Below are positions 1 through 8,895 of a stretch of 64,000 nucleotides of DNA, one piece after another. Source of the DNA: Microbacterium sp. PM5. Its GTDB lineage: Bacteria; Actinomycetota; Actinomycetes; Actinomycetales; Microbacteriaceae. The translations under genes were made by a program, and so were the position numbers. The notes beneath the pieces were generated by a model that was not told where the DNA came from, did not search any database, and was given only the letters and a program-made list of their open reading frames with translations. The first letter of the stretch is position 1. Each line of letters begins with the position of its first letter. Location of the stretch: positions 2,213,798-2,277,797 of the forward strand of contig NZ_CP022162.1 in NCBI RefSeq assembly GCF_003293595.1, written 5' to 3'.

Positions 1-2603
1 GCGACCGTGCGGGTCGAGCCCATGTCGATGCGGTACCACTCCCCGCCCGCCATGGCCTGGCCGCTCTTCCACGATGTGCCGTTGGCGCCATCGATGCCCG
101 CACTCGGCGAGCTGCCCGCCGCCGTCGTGGACGCCGTCGCGGTCCAGCCGGTGTGGCTCACCGCGGACGGGGCGAACGTCGACAAGCCGCCGGCGTACTT
201 GGCGATGGTGGCGACGAACCGCGCGTTCTGCGTGAAGTTGGCGGTTGCGAACTGCGACAGCTTCGACTGGAAGGTCGCCGCATCGTCACTGTTGATGACC
301 GGCACCGGCTTGCGGTCGTCGTAGTACATGCCCCAGTAGGCGAAGCCGTCCTCGGCCGAGCCCTTGACCTTGTACGACCAGTTCGACCACGACACCTGCG
401 AGGCGTTGAGTCCCGCCATGAACCGTGCCCAGACGTCGTCGTTGTAGTACAGGGAGTATTCGCCGTAGAGGATCGGCACCCCCGGATTCGAGAGCTTCGC
501 AGCCAGTCCGCCCAGTTCGTTCGTGACGAGTTGGTTCTGGGCCGTCCAGTCCTTCGAGTTCGGCATGTCGTACGGGTGGTATTCGTAGACGACGTTCGTC
601 CACCCGTAGGTCGACGGCGGTGCGATCTTGTCCAGGCCGAAGAACGCGCCGAGGAAGATCGCGTGGTCCGCATCGATGGCACGTACGGCGGTGTACAGCC
701 GGTTGTAGTAGTCGCTCTTCTGGGCCACATCGTCGCTGTCTTCGTTGTAGTCGATCAGGGGCTCGTTGATGAGGTCGTAGCCGGCCACCGCGGGATTGCC
801 GTTGTAGCGCGTCGCGATCTTCTTCCAGATGTCCTCCACCCAGTTCTGATAGGTCGCGCTGCCCCAGAACCCGTTGGGGTTGGGTCCGATGCGACCGCAC
901 GAGCCCCACGGACAGCCGCCGCCCGGCACCGTGTGGAGGTCGATGAGGACATAGATTCCGCGCGCCGCGGCTTCGTTCACGACCCAGTCGATCTTCGACC
1001 ACGGATTCGACTTCCAGGTGCCGTCGAGATTGAGGAACACGTTCCACCCGATCGGCACACGGATGAAGTTCATTCCCGTGGCCTGGATCGCGTCGAGGTC
1101 GTTCGCCGTGAACCATGTGTCCTGATGCGTGCCGACGACCGAGGCGGTCGTCGTCGCGCCGAAGCGTGCGGTCATCGTGTTCGTCAGCGAGTAGTCGTCG
1201 TTGTAGAGCCCGGCGGTGAGCTCGCCGATCGACCACCAGTTGCCTGCGGAGCCGGTCTGGGTGAGGCGGAAGTACCGTGCTGCCTGCGCCGTGAACCCGA
1301 TGGTCGACGCCTTCTTGGTTCCCGCCCCGGTTGCGACAGTGCTCCAGGAGGACCCGTCGCGTGAGAGCTGGAGCGTGTACCCGCGCGGCCAGTCGTCCTC
1401 GTCGGTGGTGTTCTTCGCGGTGTCGGTCGTGACGTTGTTCAGCGTGATGAGCGCGCCCATGTCCACGGTGACGGCCTGACCCGGCGCCTGGGCCGCACCG
1501 GTGGTCCACCGCGTCGAGGTGGTGCCGTCGATCATGTTCGACGGGGAGGCGCCCAGCGAGGAGGTGACGACCCATCCGCCGCGATCGAGGGAGGTTCCGC
1601 TCGAGATCGCGACCTCGGCCACCGACCACCACTGCGACGAGGTGCCGTTCGAGGTGATCCGAAGATAGCGACCGTTCTTGGTCCCTTGGAAGTCGGCCTG
1701 CACGACGCGATTCGCGCCGTAGCCGCTCGCGACCTTCGTCCAGTTCGCGTTGTCGTAGGACGTGAAGACGTCGTAGACCCGCGGGTAGTCGTTCGCGGTG
1801 GTCGCGCCCGCATCGAACAGGACCTTGTCCATGTCCACGTTGCGCCCGAGATCGATCGTCAACGACTGCCCGGGCGCCTGCGGGGCACCGCTCTGCCACA
1901 CCGTGGAGACGTTGCCGTCGAGCGTCATCTGGGCGTTCGTGCCGGGGGCGTTGGAGGTCGCCGTCGCGGTATGCGTGCCGTTGAACAGGACCGGGTCGCT
2001 GTAGAGGTTGATCTCACCGACCGACCACGGAGCGGCCGCGGCGCCGGTCTGTGTCACCCGCACGTAACGCGCGACCTGCGGGGCGAACTTCACCGTCGTG
2101 AGACCATCCGTGCCGGGCTGGGTCGCCACGCTGGTCCAGGTCGAGCCGTTGGACGATGTCTCGATGTTGAGTGCTCGCGGCCACTGGCCCGCGTTGGCGG
2201 TGTTGTCGATGGTGAGCCGGTTGAAGAGAGTGGGCGCCCCCAGGTCGAGACGAATCCACTCCCCGCCGGCCTGATTCGCGCCGGTCGTCCACCGGCTGGT
2301 TCCCGATCCGTCGAGGGCGTTGGCCGGTGCTCCCGCGGACGCGGTTGCACTCCAGCCGGTGCGGTCGGCGGCGAACTCGCCGAGGGGCGACATCCAGTCC
2401 TCCTGGGTGAGCCATCCGCCGATGTTCGTGCCGCGGAGGTTCACCGCGGCGCCGGTCCCCGACGATTTCTTCAGGACGTTGCCGCTGGCTTTGAGGAAGT
2501 CGGCGGAGGTGAGGGCGGCGGCATGCGCCGCCGTCACAGGTAGGACGGCAGTGGCCGCCACGGCCGCAGCTGTCACCAGCGCGGCGAGAACACGTCGTTT
2601 CAC
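1..2603 (-). CDS. Secreted GH5 glycoside hydrolase with F5/8C modules inserted in the catalytic domain (C-terminus beyond window)
   Basis: Partial gene, 867 codons visible. GTG start at 2603 chosen because AAGGAGG lies just upstream and a signal peptide follows (KRR, hydrophobic core, AHA cleavage near residue 27). The first GH5 strand (RGTNIGGWL, from residue 57) is followed by three F5/8 type C modules (about 75-200, 202-335, 338-465), each with the pattern of an LDG segment, SxW and a terminal SxxE. The TIM barrel then resumes near residue 466 with HQDTWFTANDLDAIQATGMN and IRVPIGW. Catalytic acid is Glu614 (INEP) and nucleophile Glu715 (LYGEY). A fourth F5/8C begins near residue 818 and runs off the window. 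The flanking motifs resemble exo-beta-1,3-glucanases of GH5 (seen); polysaccharide specificity is inferred. Likely exported to degrade fungal or plant glucan. Confidence 0.9.
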   Translation of the reverse strand, partial: MKRRVLAALVTAAAVAATAVLPVTAAHAAALTSADFLKASGNVLKKSSGTGAAVNLRGTNIGGWLTQEDWMSPLGEFAADRTGWSATASAGAPANALDGSGTSRWTTGANQAGGEWIRLDLGAPTLFNRLTIDNTANAGQWPRALNIETSSNGSTWTSVATQPGTDGLTTVKFAPQVARYVRVTQTGAAAAPWSVGEINLYSDPVLFNGTHTATATSNAPGTNAQMTLDGNVSTVWQSGAPQAPGQSLTIDLGRNVDMDKVLFDAGATTANDYPRVYDVFTSYDNANWTKVASGYGANRVVQADFQGTKNGRYLRITSNGTSSQWWSVAEVAISSGTSLDRGGWVVTSSLGASPSNMIDGTTSTRWTTGAAQAPGQAVTVDMGALITLNNVTTDTAKNTTDEDDWPRGYTLQLSRDGSSWSTVATGAGTKKASTIGFTAQAARYFRLTQTGSAGNWWSIGELTAGLYNDDYSLTNTMTARFGATTTASVVGTHQDTWFTANDLDAIQATGMNFIRVPIGWNVFLNLDGTWKSNPWSKIDWVVNEAAARGIYVLIDLHTVPGGGCPWGSCGRIGPNPNGFWGSATYQNWVEDIWKKIATRYNGNPAVAGYDLINEPLIDYNEDSDDVAQKSDYYNRLYTAVRAIDADHAIFLGAFFGLDKIAPPSTYGWTNVVYEYHPYDMPNSKDWTAQNQLVTNELGGLAAKLSNPGVPILYGEYSLYYNDDVWARFMAGLNASQVSWSNWSYKVKGSAEDGFAYWGMYYDDRKPVPVINSDDAATFQSKLSQFATANFTQNARFVATIAKYAGGLSTFAPSAVSHTGWTATASTTAAGSSPSAGIDGANGTSWKSGQAMAGGEWYRIDMGSTRTV

Positions 2604-2650
2604 GATCCTCCTTGATCAGTGCGGAGCATGGCTGCGCTCCGTCGCTGGTC

Positions 2651-2686
2651 AGCATCGCGAGACGACGTCTACTTTGTCAAGGCCTT
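2651..2686 (-). promoter_or_regulatory. Candidate promoter and small palindrome upstream of the GH5 gene
   Basis: On the minus strand TTGACA (2680-2675) is followed after 18 nt by GATGCT (2656-2651), a fair sigma70-like pair. An AAGGCCTT palindrome (2679-2686) overlaps the -35 and could bind a repressor. Pattern inspection only. Confidence 0.4.
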
Positions 2687-2713
2687 AAAATAAGCCCAGC
2701 ACTTACTCGGGCT
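2685..2713 (-). terminator. Intrinsic terminator of the AI-2E permease gene
   Basis: Reading the minus strand, AGCCC (2713-2709), an 11-nt loop and GGGCT (2697-2693) are followed by TATTTTA. The stem touches the permease stop codon. It is one of the few hairpins in the window with a T-rich tail. Confidence 0.6.
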
Positions 2714-3909
2714 CAGAGTGCGGCGTCCTGCTTGGGGATGAAGACCTTCTTGATGATCAGCAGGATGGAGGCGGTCACGGGAATCGCGACGAGCGCGCCG
2801 AGCAGGCCCATGAGCGTCCCCCCGACGAGCGCGCCGATCACGACGAGGGCTCCCGGTACCGCGATGGCCTTGTTCATCACCTTCGGCGTGAGCACGTATG
2901 CCTCGAGCTGCATGTAGACCAGATACGCGACGGCGAAGATGAGCGCCGACAGGGGGCTGGCGAAGAGGGCGACCACCGAGGCGATGCCCCAGAACAGCAC
3001 GGTTCCGACGAGCGGAATGATCGTGAGGCAGAAGGCGACGACCGCCATCAGTGCGGGGAAGGGGAGGCCGAGAACCGTGTACAGGATGAAGCTCACGACC
3101 GCGTTGAAGAAGGCGAGCACGACCATGCCGCCCAGGTAGCCGCCGACCGACTCCGTGATCTGCTCGGTCAGATCGGCCGTGAGTGCGCGACTGCGGGCGG
3201 GCACCATGCGGTAGAACGCCTGCTTGATCTCCGGCAATGACGCGAGGAAGTACAGGCTCAGCACGATGATGATGATCATCCCGGAGATCGTCGTGCCGAT
3301 GGAGATGCCGATCTGCAGCACGCCCCCGCCGATCGCCGCCAGATGGCCCGGATCGGTGAGGAACTTCTGCACCTCGGCGACGATCGCGGGCACCTGGTCG
3401 CCGAACTGATCACGTGCCCAGTGGTAGAGGTCGGTCTGCTGGAACGACGTCACGAGAGTCGGGACGTCCGTGATGAACTGGGCGATCTGGCGCACCACCG
3501 TGGGCACGATGAGCCACAGCACGGCGACGAGCAGCAGCGCCAGAGCGAAGTACACGATCACGATCGCCCAGGCTCTGCCGACGCCGTGCCGCTGCAGGCG
3601 CTGCACGACGGGGTTGAGTCCGAGAGCGACGAACAGGGCGAAGGCGACGTAGATCCACACCGTGACCAAGCTGGTGACGGCCATGCCCAGCAGGATCGCC
3701 ACCAGGCCGCCGAGCGTCAGGAAGAAGCCCACGACGAAGGGGCGGTTCAGGGTCGTCCACACCGCGCGTCCCGTGTGCGGGCGATGCGCAGCAGCCTCGG
3801 ACGACACCGCACCGTCGGTCGTTCTCGCCCGGTCGGAGTCCGCCGCGGTCTTCGCCCCACGCCGGAGGGAACGCGGGCGGGGCTCGTTGGATGCTGCTGC
3901 CATGGTCAC
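2713..3909 (-). CDS. AI-2E family transporter (membrane permease)
   Basis: 398-aa polytopic membrane protein. A charged cytoplasmic N-terminus (about 45 residues) precedes paired helices near residues 55-100, then a helix near 115-140, a soluble segment rich in Q/D/F (about 140-185), and several more helices. The C-terminal region has the PALMAVVAFCLTIIPLVGT stretch and the final PVTASILLIIKK typical of the family (formerly UPF0118). Family members export varied small molecules, and some act as Na+/H+ antiporters; the AI-2 name does not fix the substrate. Translation may begin at GTG 3909 or ATG 3903; neither has a strong RBS. Monocistronic, divergent from chorismate mutase. Confidence 0.85.
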   Translation of the reverse strand: MTMAAASNEPRPRSLRRGAKTAADSDRARTTDGAVSSEAAAHRPHTGRAVWTTLNRPFVVGFFLTLGGLVAILLGMAVTSLVTVWIYVAFALFVALGLNPVVQRLQRHGVGRAWAIVIVYFALALLLVAVLWLIVPTVVRQIAQFITDVPTLVTSFQQTDLYHWARDQFGDQVPAIVAEVQKFLTDPGHLAAIGGGVLQIGISIGTTISGMIIIIVLSLYFLASLPEIKQAFYRMVPARSRALTADLTEQITESVGGYLGGMVVLAFFNAVVSFILYTVLGLPFPALMAVVAFCLTIIPLVGTVLFWGIASVVALFASPLSALIFAVAYLVYMQLEAYVLTPKVMNKAIAVPGALVVIGALVGGTLMGLLGALVAIPVTASILLIIKKVFIPKQDAAL

Positions 3910-3975
3910 ACTCTAGGGCTGTCAGCGGATGCCGCTGGGAGAGGCGGTAATGTCGGCGAGGACGAGAGGAAGCCC

Positions 3976-4266
3976 ATGACCGACGCCGCCGTTCACCTGC
4001 AGCGCCTGCGTGCCAGCATCGACAACATCGACGCGGCGCTGATCTTCATGCTCGCCGAACGCTTCCGCTGCACGCAGCAGGTCGGGGTGCTCAAAGCGGA
4101 GCATCGGATGCCGGCATCCGACCCCGCTCGCGAAGAGCAGCAGATCGCGCGTCTGCGTCGCCTCGCTCTCGAGGCCGACCTCGATCCCGAGTTCGCCGAG
4201 AAGTGGTTCAACTTCGTCGTCGCCGAGGTCATCCGCCATCACACCGCCGCAGCGGCCGCCGACTGA
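3976..4266 (+). CDS. Chorismate mutase (AroQ class)
   Basis: 96-aa all-helical protein. ATG 3976 is preceded by GAGGAAG at good spacing. The sequence has the AroQ layout: helix 1 LRASIDNIDAALIFMLAERF with catalytic-type Arg12, the loop Lys (VGVLKAEH), then DPAREEQQIARLRRLA and a C-terminal helix ending FVVAEVIRHH. It converts chorismate to prephenate for Phe/Tyr synthesis in the cytoplasm. Stand-alone short mutases of this type are common in actinobacteria, where some are activated by complex formation with DAHP synthase. No aromatic-pathway gene is adjacent. Confidence 0.88.
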   Translation: MTDAAVHLQRLRASIDNIDAALIFMLAERFRCTQQVGVLKAEHRMPASDPAREEQQIARLRRLALEADLDPEFAEKWFNFVVAEVIRHHTAAAAAD

Positions 4267-4296
4267 TTCCGGCGCCCGTCCGGCGGCCCCGATGCG

Positions 4297-4983
4297 TCAG
4301 GGGATGGCGCGGCGCAGCGTGAGGAACGACGCGGCACCGAGGATGCACGTCAGCACGGCCAGCACCGCGGTCAGCCCCATCGGCCCCAGGTCGGCGAGCC
4401 ACGTCCACACCGTCGCCCAGGCATCCATCCGCCCGACGAGCCACAGGGCGGCGATCAGCAGCACCCCCACGCCCGACAGCGTGAGCGTCAGCCCGAGAGC
4501 GCCGAAGCGGCGGTAGAGCGTCGCGCCCCAGAACCCGGCCACGAAGAGCACCATCGCCACTACGGCGAAGAAGAGCCCGGCGCCCCCGGGGCCGGCGGTC
4601 CACACCCAGTCCAGCGAGAAGAAGTAGCCGTTGACACCCCATCCGCCCGTGGCGCGTTCGATCGCGCCGCCGACGGCGAAGACGGCGCCCAGCAGGACGG
4701 CCGTCACCAGTGCCGCGAGCATCGTGCCGAAGAAGAACTCCCGGCGCGTGATGCTGAGGGCCTGCGAGAACGGGAAGGTGTAGCTCAGCGACATGATGCC
4801 CAGGCCGAAGAAATACCAGATCGGAGCCTGGCTTCCGCCGCCGTACTTCGCCCCGCCGTAGGGGATGAGCGCGAAGATCGCGATCGAGAGCACGAGGCTG
4901 ACGACGAGGATGAGCAGCGGCAGCCACACGAACGTGTACTTGTTGACGAACTGCATCCGGGTGACGGTGAAGACCCGATTCAT
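4297..4983 (-). CDS. ABC exporter membrane subunit (YtrC/D-like)
   Basis: 228-aa integral membrane protein with about six hydrophobic segments (first near residues 20-42, last near 205-222) and a cytoplasmic start (MNRVFTVTRMQFVNKY). No specific Pfam-type motif is recognised. Its start codon overlaps the stop of the ABC ATPase gene upstream by four bases, and the GntR gene overlaps that in turn, so the three form one translationally coupled minus-strand operon. By position it is the permease of the ATPase; substrate unknown. Related GntR(YtrA)-ABC operons respond to cell-envelope stress such as peptide antibiotics (family knowledge); that role here is an inference. Confidence 0.7.
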   Translation of the reverse strand: MNRVFTVTRMQFVNKYTFVWLPLLILVVSLVLSIAIFALIPYGGAKYGGGSQAPIWYFFGLGIMSLSYTFPFSQALSITRREFFFGTMLAALVTAVLLGAVFAVGGAIERATGGWGVNGYFFSLDWVWTAGPGGAGLFFAVVAMVLFVAGFWGATLYRRFGALGLTLTLSGVGVLLIAALWLVGRMDAWATVWTWLADLGPMGLTAVLAVLTCILGAASFLTLRRAIP

Positions 4984-5906
4984 CGGCGTGCTCCTTCGGC
5001 GGTGGTGGCTGCGGCGGCGTTCGCCGTGGCCGAGGATTCGGCATCGTGCTGGGTCAGGCGGACGATCAGCTGCTGCAGAGAGACCGCACCCACCTCGAGC
5101 CCGGATGCCGCGAGCTGCGCCCGGTCCTGGATGCCGAGTTCGCCGAGAACCGTCGCGCTGGCCACGCGCCCGAGGCTCTCGCGGTGCAGCACCTCGCGTC
5201 CCGCGGTGAAGGCGTCGACGGCGACGGCGTCGCCGATGATCGTCGAGGCCCGGCCGCGGACGGCATCGGTCTCCTCGTCGAGGATGATGCGCCCGCGATC
5301 GATGACGATCACCCGTTCGATGAGGTCGGCGACCTCGTCGATGAGGTGACTGGACAGCACGATGGTGCGGGGATGGTCGGCGTAGTCGGCCAGGAGGCGG
5401 TCGTAGAAGATCTGGCGCGCGACGGCATCCAGTCCGAGGTAGGGCTCGTCGAAGAACGTCAGCTCGGCGCGCGAGGCGAGTCCGATGATGACACCGACCG
5501 CCGACAGCTGCCCGCGGGAGAGCTTCTTGATCCGCGTCTTCATGGGCAGCTGGAACGCATCGATGAGCTCGTCCGCGAGATCCTGGTTCCAGTGCGGGAA
5601 GAACATCGCCGCCATCCGGAAGGCGTGGACGGGTCGGGCGTCGTCGGGATAGCGCTGACTCTCGCGCACGAAGCAGATCCGGCCCAGCACGCGGCTGTTC
5701 TCGTACGGGTTCTCGCCGAAGACGCTGACCTCGCCGCTCGTCGCGAAGTTCTGGGCGGTCAGGATCGACATCAGGGTTGTCTTGCCGGCGCCGTTGCGGC
5801 CCAGCAGGCCGTAGATGACATTGGCTTCGAGCGTCAGCGACACCCCATCCAGGGCGGCGGCGTTCCTATAGCGCTTGACGAGATCGGTCACCTGGACGAC
5901 GGTCAT
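4980..5906 (-). CDS. ABC transporter ATP-binding protein
   Basis: 308-aa ATPase. Walker A GRNGAGKT near residues 36-43, an unusual signature region (SRGQLSAVGVIIGLA in place of LSGGQ), Walker B LTFFDEPYLGLDA, and an H-loop SSHLIDE. The C-terminal 80 residues are accessory, as in YtrB/CcmA-like exporters. It powers the partner permease at 4297-4983. Start and stop overlap the GntR gene and the permease by ATGA-type four-base overlaps, implying coupled translation. The loss of the second Gly in the signature (SRGQ) is tolerated in several exporter families, so no defect is inferred. Confidence 0.88.
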   Translation of the reverse strand: MTVVQVTDLVKRYRNAAALDGVSLTLEANVIYGLLGRNGAGKTTLMSILTAQNFATSGEVSVFGENPYENSRVLGRICFVRESQRYPDDARPVHAFRMAAMFFPHWNQDLADELIDAFQLPMKTRIKKLSRGQLSAVGVIIGLASRAELTFFDEPYLGLDAVARQIFYDRLLADYADHPRTIVLSSHLIDEVADLIERVIVIDRGRIILDEETDAVRGRASTIIGDAVAVDAFTAGREVLHRESLGRVASATVLGELGIQDRAQLAASGLEVGAVSLQQLIVRLTQHDAESSATANAAAATTAEGARR

Positions 5907-6295
5907 CGGGCGCCTCCTTCCGTGGTCGATGTGATGTGGGCGGCCGCGCGGTCGCGGACCATCGTGGCGAGTTCGTCGGCACTGAGGCCGAGCGTGTGAG
6001 CTTCTGCGAGCAGAGGCTCGATGAACCGGGCGGCGAAGGCGGCACGCCGCTCGGCCCGCAGGCTCTCGCGGGCGCCGACGGCCACGAACATGCCGATTCC
6101 ACGGCGCTTGACGAGCACGCCCTTTTCCACGAGCATGTTCACTCCTTTCGCGGCCGTGGCCGGGTTGATGCGGTAGAACGCCGCCAGTTCGTTGGTCGAC
6201 GGCGCGCGTGTGTCTTCGGGAAGGCTCCCGTCCACGATGGAGTCCTCGACGCTCTCGGCGATCTGCACGAAGAGCGCTCGTCCCTCATCGATCAC
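5903..6295 (-). CDS. GntR-family regulator, YtrA subfamily
   Basis: 130-aa regulator. I choose GTG 6295 because GGGAGG lies four bases upstream; an ATG at 6310 would place that RBS inside the gene. N-terminal winged helix: ALFVQIAESVEDSIVDGSLPE, recognition region PSTNELAAFYRINPATAAKG and wing GVLVKRRGIGMFV. A short helical tail (about 45 residues) in place of a ligand domain is the hallmark of the YtrA subfamily. First gene of the three-gene ABC operon and expected to repress it. The palindrome at 6326-6343, 30 bp upstream, is the likely operator. Confidence 0.88.
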   Translation of the reverse strand: MIDEGRALFVQIAESVEDSIVDGSLPEDTRAPSTNELAAFYRINPATAAKGVNMLVEKGVLVKRRGIGMFVAVGARESLRAERRAAFAARFIEPLLAEAHTLGLSADELATMVRDRAAAHITSTTEGGAR

Positions 6296-6325
6296 GTGGC
6301 CTCCCGGCATCCAGTGAATTGGTTA

Positions 6326-6343
6326 GTTACTTGACTAAGTAAC
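6326..6343. promoter_or_regulatory. Likely operator of the GntR/ABC operon
   Basis: GTTACTT, four bases, AAGTAAC: a perfect 7-bp inverted repeat 30 bp before the chosen start of the GntR gene. It sits in an AT-rich patch within very GC-rich DNA, where the promoter should be. The arm sequence and spacing fit YtrA-type autoregulatory sites (inference). Confidence 0.6.
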
Positions 6344-6652
6344 CACATAACGCTAGCGACGTCAAGCGCTGCCGGAGCGCCTCCGCCTTCGCGTGCGCGC
6401 GATAGCGAGAAGTCGGCGTCGCGTCCAATTTGCGTGCGCATTCACCCGGATGAAACGGTGGTGGCGGCCCCCACGCGGGGTCGACCCCAGACCAGTCCGC
6501 GACCGCTGTCGTGCCCGTTGGCACCGGCGGACGTAAGGTCGGCGGCCTGTGCCCGGATCCGATGTCCGGTGCCGAGCGCTCTGCCCGAGCGCGAGTGGCC
6601 GTCACCCGGGCGTGACCGATGCAGCCTGTGCACCGGGCTGCCGAGGTGTTCT
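6344..6652. other. Intergenic stretch upstream of the glycine betaine operon
   Basis: About 300 bp between the divergent GntR and betaine operons. It must hold the betaine operon promoter, but I see no convincing -35/-10 pair, riboswitch or strong hairpin. An open frame continues upstream of the chosen proV start but its residues have no ABC-protein character. Confidence 0.4.
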
Positions 6653-7939
6653 GTGACCGACGCTGTTTCCGCTGCGCCCCTGTTGGAGGCGCGGCATCTG
6701 TTCAAAGTCTTCGGGCGTGATCCGAAGGATGCCGTGGCGCGCCTGCGCGCGGGTCACTCCCGCGCCGACGTGGCCGATGCCGGCACCGCGGCCGTGGTGG
6801 ACGCGAGCTTCACGGTGAACCGTGGCGAGATCTTCGTCATCATGGGGTTGTCCGGCTCGGGCAAGTCCACGATCATCCGCATGCTCAACGGCCTGCTGAC
6901 CCCCACCGCCGGCGAGGTGACCATCGCCGGCCGCAACGTCACCACGGCCTCGCCGGCACAGCTGCGCACCATCCGCCGCGAGTCGGTGTCGATGGTCTTC
7001 CAGCACTTCGCCCTGCTGCCGCACCTGAGCGTGCTCGACAACGCGGCGTACGCGCTGGAGATCCAGGGCGTCGGCAAGACCGAGCGCCGCGAACGTGCGC
7101 GTGACATCCTCGAGCGCGTGGGCCTCGGCGATCGCGCCGATGCGCTTCCCGACCAGCTCTCCGGCGGCATGCGTCAGCGGGTCGGCATCGCGCGCGCCCT
7201 GACGGCCGGCACCGACATCCTGCTGATGGACGAGGCCTTCTCGGCGCTCGACCCGCTCATCCGCCGCGAGATGCAGGAGCAGCTGGTGGAGCTGCAGCGC
7301 GAGCTCGGCCGCACGATCGTGTTCATCACGCACGACCTCAACGAGGCGATGTTCCTCGGCGACCGCATCGCCGTGATGCGTGACGGTCGCATCGTGCAGA
7401 ACGGCACACCGGAAGAGATCCTGACCGACCCCGCCAACGACTACGTGGCGCAGTTCGTTCAGGACGTCGACCGGGCGCGCGTGCTCACGGCATCCGCCGT
7501 CATGGAGCCGCCGTCGCTGTCGACGCCGATCACGGCGGGCGTGCGCGGGGCACTGCGCACGATGCGTGAGAACCAGGCCGGTGCCGTGTTCGCGACCGAG
7601 AACCGCCGGCTCGTGGGCGTGGTCACCGACCGGGCGGTGATCCGAGCGGTGAAGTCGGGCGAGAGCGACCTGCGGCGCATCGTCGACACCTACGTGCCGA
7701 CGGTCGGTCCCGACGACCTGCTCACCGACATCGTCGAGACCGCCGTGGAGGCGTCCGTTCCCCTGGCCGTCGTCGACGATCAGGGACGCCTGCGTGGAGT
7801 CATCCCGCGCATCACACTGCTCGCCGCTCTCGGCAACGTTCCGGCGACGACGCGCGAGATGGCGGTCGTGCAGACCCCGCTGGAGATGGTGGCCGAGTTC
7901 ACGCCGCTGGTGGATGCCGCGACGGAGGGAGAGCGCTGA
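6653..7939 (+). CDS. proV: Glycine betaine/proline ABC transporter ATPase with CBS pair
   Basis: 428 aa from GTG 6653, chosen for the upstream GAGGTG and because homology to ProV/OpuAA begins there (LLEARHLFKVFG). Walker A is GLSGSGKS (about 67-74), signature LSGGMRQRVGIARAL, Walker B ILLMDEAFSALD, H-loop ITHDLNEA. The C-terminal 120 residues (from about 310) form a CBS-domain pair, including GVVTDRAVIRAV and GVIPRITLLAALG. In OpuA-type systems this region senses ionic strength and gates transport (family knowledge). First gene of a three-gene osmoprotectant uptake operon, coupled to the permease by a one-base stop/start overlap. Confidence 0.93.
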   Translation: MTDAVSAAPLLEARHLFKVFGRDPKDAVARLRAGHSRADVADAGTAAVVDASFTVNRGEIFVIMGLSGSGKSTIIRMLNGLLTPTAGEVTIAGRNVTTASPAQLRTIRRESVSMVFQHFALLPHLSVLDNAAYALEIQGVGKTERRERARDILERVGLGDRADALPDQLSGGMRQRVGIARALTAGTDILLMDEAFSALDPLIRREMQEQLVELQRELGRTIVFITHDLNEAMFLGDRIAVMRDGRIVQNGTPEEILTDPANDYVAQFVQDVDRARVLTASAVMEPPSLSTPITAGVRGALRTMRENQAGAVFATENRRLVGVVTDRAVIRAVKSGESDLRRIVDTYVPTVGPDDLLTDIVETAVEASVPLAVVDDQGRLRGVIPRITLLAALGNVPATTREMAVVQTPLEMVAEFTPLVDAATEGER

Positions 7940-8895
7940 TGGACGGGTTCCGCATTCCGGTGGGCCAGTGGGCCGAGACGGTCGTCGATGTCGTCGGCGA
8001 CGCGCTGCGCGGACTGTTCGACGCGGTGGCGCTCGTTCTGGGCGCCGTCTACGACGCGGTGGACGCCGTGCTCATGGCGCCGCCGTTCTGGCTGCTGATC
8101 GTCGTGCTCGCCGCGGCGGCGTTCGCCGTGAGCGGCTGGCGCCTGGCGCTGGGCACCGCCCTCGGCCTGCTCGTGATCGTGGGCGTCGATCAGTGGGACA
8201 ACGCGATGGACACCCTCGCCCTGGTCATCGTCGCGGCGCTCGTCGCGATCGTGATCGCGATCCCCGTCGGCATCTGGGCCGCCCGCAGCGACGCCGTCTC
8301 GCGCATCGTGCGCCCCGTGCTCGACTTCCTGCAGACGATGCCCGCCTTCGTCTACCTCATCCCCGCGATCATCTTCTTCGGCGTCGGGGCGGTGCCGGGC
8401 ATGATCGCGACGATCCTCTTCGCGATCGCCCCCGGCGTGCGGCTGACCGAACTCGGCATCCGGGGCGTCGACAGCGAGGTCGTCGAGGCGGGGTACGCGT
8501 TCGGGGCTTCGCCGGCGCGTGTGCTGCGGCAGATTCAGATCCCGCTGGCGCTGCCGTCGATCATGGCCGGCGTCAACCAGGTGATCATGCTGAGTCTCTC
8601 GATGGTCGTCATCGCGGGCATGGTCGGCGCCGGCGGACTCGGCGGCGAGATCGTTCGCGCCATCGGGCGCATCAACGTGGGCCTGGGCTTCGAAGCCGGC
8701 CTGTCGGTCGTCATGATCGCGATGATCCTCGACCGTCTGACTTCGGCGCTGGGCCGGCCTCGTGCCCCGCGCCGGGCGGGCGCGGTTCGCCGCACCCGCA
8801 ACGGCGGGTCGACGGCCCGCCCCAGCCGCGGAGAGTCCGCGGCTGACACCGACCGATCCGCGGACAGCACGCGGATGGAGAGGACGTCAGCATGA
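7939..8895 (+). CDS. proW: Glycine betaine/proline ABC transporter permease
   Basis: 318 aa. An amphipathic N-terminus of about 50 residues precedes helices near 52-75 and 80-95. The BPD_transp_1 permease core spans about 95-270, with the cytoplasmic EAA-type loop EVVEAGYAFGASPARVLRQI that docks on the ATPase. The last 45 residues are Arg/Ser-rich and unusual in length, with no predicted domain. The start codon overlaps the proV stop and the stop overlaps the binding-protein start (ATGA), so the three subunits are made from one coupled transcript. Confidence 0.92.
   Translation: MDGFRIPVGQWAETVVDVVGDALRGLFDAVALVLGAVYDAVDAVLMAPPFWLLIVVLAAAAFAVSGWRLALGTALGLLVIVGVDQWDNAMDTLALVIVAALVAIVIAIPVGIWAARSDAVSRIVRPVLDFLQTMPAFVYLIPAIIFFGVGAVPGMIATILFAIAPGVRLTELGIRGVDSEVVEAGYAFGASPARVLRQIQIPLALPSIMAGVNQVIMLSLSMVVIAGMVGAGGLGGEIVRAIGRINVGLGFEAGLSVVMIAMILDRLTSALGRPRAPRRAGAVRRTRNGGSTARPSRGESAADTDRSADSTRMERTSA

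Noticed and set aside
4980..5906. Defective ABC ATPase because the signature reads SRGQ
   Set aside because: This variant occurs in functional exporter ATPases, and Walker A, Walker B and H-loop are intact.
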